Positions 60,761 through 64,000 of a stretch of 64,000 bases of DNA are shown here, one piece after another. Both the position numbers and the translations under genes were made by a program. The stretch is from the NCBI GenBank assembly GCA_035236585.1, contig CP141132.1, forward strand, positions 57,633,880 to 57,697,879. Reading direction: 5' to 3'. Source of the DNA: Warburgia ugandensis. Taxonomy: Eukaryota; Streptophyta; Magnoliopsida; Canellales; Canellaceae. Under the pieces are notes generated by a model. It was not told where the DNA came from. It saw only the letters and a list, made by a program, of their open reading frames with translations, and made no database searches. Each line of letters opens with the position of its first letter. Positions within the stretch are counted from its first letter, which is position 1.

Positions 60761-62890
60761 TGGAAATCCTAGTCGTTGCATTAGACGTACACTTTTGAGA
60801 GGTATAAGTTTTATGGCTAGATATAGCGAATAGAGTTCAGTTAGGTCATTGTGCAATCATTTTCCTTTATTTTTTCCCCTATTCCTACTTGACTCTAGGA
60901 GGTGAGCATTTCCGTTGCTATGCATTGCGCAAGGGGCACTACATGGATCATTGCTTAAGAACCTTTTTTGAGGAATTCTTTGTTAGGGTGACTATCTTAT
61001 TTGGGCATTTTAGCAAGTCTTACATATGAAGTTGTGGACTGAGCAAGCAGATTTTGGAACGTGACTCATTTGGAAATTTTTATGAAATCTTTCTACACCC
61101 AACTTAGATCTGATAGTAGCAGATTTTTCCTGGTTTTTACCCTTTGGCCAACTATGGGTTTCTTCCTTTTATTGGACAGCTTGCTTGGACAATATCCTCC
61201 ACGTGGCCCATCTAATCAATCATGGGTTATTGTCATCACCTATTCTACGTGGTGTGACAATGTGACATATGCGGATCAGCACTATATAGTCTCCTAGTGC
61301 TTATCAGATTTGGAACTTTATAATTCAGTATTTAATGCTAGCCATCTCGGTGTATGATTATCTCCTTGGATAACTTCGAGGGGTGCTGTTCCTTGGAAAA
61401 TCAGAGGAAAAGTACCGTCATACTTTTCTGTTCTTGCTTGTTCCCTGGGGGTTATGAAGGAAAGACATGGATCTTTATGGTTATGAGTACAAACTCTGTG
61501 ATCCTTCAGAAATCCTACCTTTCGGACATTGCCTGGTGGGCAAGTGATTCTCAGCTCTCACTGGGCTATCCAGTGTTTGGAGTTTTACTTTGAAACCTAA
61601 CGTCCTGACTCTGCTCACTTTATCATTTCCGGTTGTGATCCAGGGTTGTCCAGCAGCTGAGGATTTAGTTCTCAAGACCCAATTTAATCATTGTTATGAT
61701 TCTTCTTTGCAACCTTTGATTGCTGTGATCATGGAGAGGGGCTCCTTTAATGTTATTTGGTGGAAGAATCATAAGACGGGGTTGAAGATTGTGAACAACG
61801 GTGATGAGATGGCAAACCTAGAATGCTCTTAATCTTTTTTGCATCATGTGTCTATAGTCCAATTGAATGCATCCATATGCTTGCTTTGGAGAGTGTTTCT
61901 AGTGCATCGATGGTTATTTCATGCTCTTCCTTCATTGTCTGGCTTTTAGTAGTTGATGCATTGTAAATGTTTGCTTTGAGCTGATCGAAAAAATCAGCTT
62001 GTTTCTGCTTCCTTCCCTTTTGGATATGATTTCCCATTATCCTCAGAAATAGTTATCCATTCAGTTCTAAGATGTTGTAGGATGTACCCTTCTATTACAT
62101 TCATATAAATAGTTTAATTAACTCAGTTGTGTTTAAAATTTGACTCCATATGTATATGAGATCACACAAAATGCTCAAGGCTGAGTAGGGCTAAAATTTT
62201 GTCCAACACATAAAAGACACATGTATTTCAAATGATGTGCAGCCACATTTGGCACTCCGTAGAACTCCCATGTATCAGATTATTTGGCTAAAGTTTACCC
62301 CCCATGCACATAGAAGCCACGAACTTCAGAAGTGAGTCTAGTAGATAAAAGATAGTTTGAATTTCGGAAGTTAGGGTTGGCCTAATTTTATAGATCAATA
62401 AAATCCCACCAATTTTGTAAAAAGTGTTATAGGGGTTCCATACACAAACTCATATGGTTTGTTAGTGTGAGTTGGACTAAAATGAGCCCCACCTTACAAA
62501 TCTCATATACTTTTAAGTGCAACTGGGTGAAAACTAGCCCTACACACTTGACAGCGTCATTGAAGCTAAATTTTAGTCTTGGGAGTACAGTTCCCTTATA
62601 ACTTTTGAAATGGAAGTAATACTGGAATTTGTTCCTGTGCACAATCAGTTTTTCAATTTAAGTAATTGGGGATGCTAGTTTAGATGCTTGCTCTTAATCA
62701 TCCTACTCGTGAAGGCAATTTTTTCTTAGGCTTTCTATGATAGTTAAAAATCTAATCGGAAGAACATTTTCCAAGGTTCTTGACACAGAAGTTTCAGCTT
62801 GCAACAACTTTACTGAGGGAAAAGTCTATAAAAAGGAAAGGAGAAAGAAAAGAGGGTATTAGAAAAACTTGAAGGTAAAAGAAGAGTGAA
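60761..62890. other. No recognised gene
   Basis: Several frames of 60-80 residues (61061-61297, 61354-61593, 61590-61832 on +) have no domain I recognise. 62050-62650 has a related phrase about plant-like noncoding DNA only in composition; nothing can be named. Confidence 0.35.
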
Positions 62891-63055
62891 GGAAGAAGTA
62901 GAATTATTGGGCTGAAGATAATTTCTGAAAGAAAGATCCTTTCAAGGGAAGGAAATATTGCAATTGAAAGGAAGGAGGAGAATTATTAGGCTGAAGATAA
63001 TTCCTGAAAGAAAGATCCTCCTAAGGGACAGAAATATTGCAAGCGAAAGGAAGAA
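62890..63055 (+). repeat. Tandem duplication, about 80 bp x2
   Basis: TGAAGATAATTTCTGAAAGA / TGAAGATAATTCCTGAAAGA, with AAAGATCCT, GAAATATTGCAA and GAAAGGAAG, occurs twice. Confidence 0.85.
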
Positions 63056-63306
63056 GTGTACCCAAAGGATTACTCAGTGATATAAAAAAATTGCCTTTGC
63101 TTGGGCAAAGAGTGAAAATATTCATTTTCCTAAGAGCCAAAAGGTAACTGAAAAGGAGAGAAAATGGATTTGTGAAGAAGAAAAGGAAATCTTTTTCCTG
63201 CTCAACCCCAAGATAGATGTGTCCTCAAGTTTAAGAATCCTCAATCCTGTACAACAAATTCTAAATGAAGTGTTTCATATTGCAGCACTAATGATCAAGG
63301 AGGAGG

Positions 63307-63670
63307 GTCTTGCATCAGGTGCCAGCCGGCAAGGGGGAAGTTGAAGATGATTCTATTAATTCTTTCTTACAAATGAATACGCATTTGTATATTAGTTTGT
63401 GAGGAATAAATGAAAATCATTTCCAGCTTCTTAAAAGATGCAACCCTTATGTCAGGTAGTCAGCCAGTGAGGGGGAAGTTAAAGATGATTCTATTATTTC
63501 TTTCTTACAAATAAATATGCATTTGCATATTAGTTTGTGAAGAAGAAATGAAAATCATCTTCAGCTTCTTAAAATATGACTAACCTTGCGTCAGGTAGCT
63601 AGCTAGCAAGGGTGAAGCTGAAGATTATTTTAATGATTTTAATGAAAATCATCTTCAGCTTTTTAAAAAC
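63307..63670 (+). repeat. Tandem repeat, about 142 bp x2 plus a short third, with inverted ends
   Basis: Units start GTCAGGTA/GCATCAGGTG then GGGGAAGTTGAAGATGATTC and end GAAAATCATCTTCAGCTTCT. Start and end of each unit are inverted relatives (GAAGCTGAAGAT / ATCTTCAGCTTC), so each copy could fold back. The third unit has lost its middle, leaving a compact hairpin at 63615-63665. Confidence 0.8.
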
Positions 63671-63717
63671 TATGGCAACCCCAACATGACATAATCAAAA
63701 AATGACATTAGCTCAAG

Positions 63718-63925
63718 CTAGGGTGTTCCCCATAAGCGATGCGCTGCATCGGATCCCAGATGCGGTGAAAAATAGGCAAGGGTTGTTAGGGTGTTCTCTT
63801 AGAAGCGACGCGCTACATCGGATTCCGGGTGTAGTGAAAAATAGGCAAGGGCTACTAGAGCGTCTCCTCGGAAGTGACGCATTGCATAAGAACCCAGGTG
63901 CAGTAAAAAGTGGACATGGGTTCAT
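63718..63925. repeat. 69-bp minisatellite x3
   Basis: Three units with AAGCGATGCGCTGCATCGGA, GCGGTGAAAAATAGGCAAGG-type words at a 69-bp period. Because 69 is divisible by three, the minus strand shows a 23-residue repeat in an open frame (63713-63925). I treat this as noncoding for lack of any other support. Confidence 0.8.
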
Positions 63926-64000
63926 ACCATGGAGGTCGAGAAAGGCGATAGTAAATAGGGTATCTCCAAAACATAAGATTCACTCGCTACATGGAATATA

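Noticed and set aside
63713-63925. Minus-strand frame with 23-residue repeats
   Set aside because: A 69-bp minisatellite keeps any frame open; no start context or homology.

Overview
This is plant nuclear DNA, almost certainly from a flowering plant with a repeat-rich genome. It is strongly AT-rich with long dinucleotide runs and carries plant-type Copia, CACTA, hAT, TRIM-like and Au-type SINE sequences. It also holds remnants of a P-class PPR gene, an RPM1-like NLR gene and an aspartate aminotransferase gene. The species cannot be fixed from sequence alone. Only one gene looks intact: a DnaJ/DUF1977 membrane co-chaperone of the DNAJ49 / DNAJB12-14 type at 58361-59443 (+). Nearly everything else is mobile DNA in various stages of decay, or host-gene debris.

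Layout. 1-3870: AT-rich, a (CT)56 run, a SINE 3' fragment, a (TA)n run and an LTR-like TATA region. 3872-8690: a degenerate Ty1/Copia element on the minus strand with both LTRs, a primer-binding site, and gag, protease, integrase and reverse-transcriptase remnants. 8700-15100: noncoding, with diverged direct repeats. 15117-22450: a SIRE-like Copia LTR (+) split by a noncoding, extremely purine-rich insertion (about 15780-19890), followed by TATA box, primer-binding site and eroded internal sequence. 22659-23258: a foldback MITE. 25277-26590: a tandem array of TRIM-like units, three direct and one inverted. 27171-29767: a dead PPR gene (-) carrying two SINE insertions. 31328-31507: a near full-length SINE (-) with 16-bp target duplications.

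32469-43490: an approximately 11-kb block bounded by inverted GGTTTATTTAAC-containing ends with GATATC-rich subterminal arrays. It contains a minisatellite, a 4.4-kb LTR-like insertion (33331-37734) and exon fragments resembling an Mpo1/YGL010w-like (DUF962) gene. 43848-55962: a 12.1-kb hAT-type element with matching 8-bp target duplications and a broken RICESLEEPER-like transposase (52498-54969). Nested in it is a CACTA-type ORF2 with a Ulp1-like protease (45257-49113, -) and three arrays of palindromic ACCGTCC/GGACGGT repeats. Next to the transposase lies a two-exon fragment of a cellular aspartate aminotransferase gene (55336-55630, -). An NLR leucine-rich-repeat fragment follows at 56058-56520. 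After the DnaJ gene there are LINE-like fragments and several short tandem repeats up to the right edge.

I see no operon-like or multi-gene pathway here and no clear undescribed system. The most informative structures are the two large DNA-transposon-like blocks that carry host exon fragments, the TRIM array ending in an inverted copy, and the nested retroelement with strong purine asymmetry. Positions were read by eye; boundaries are approximate unless target-site duplications are stated.
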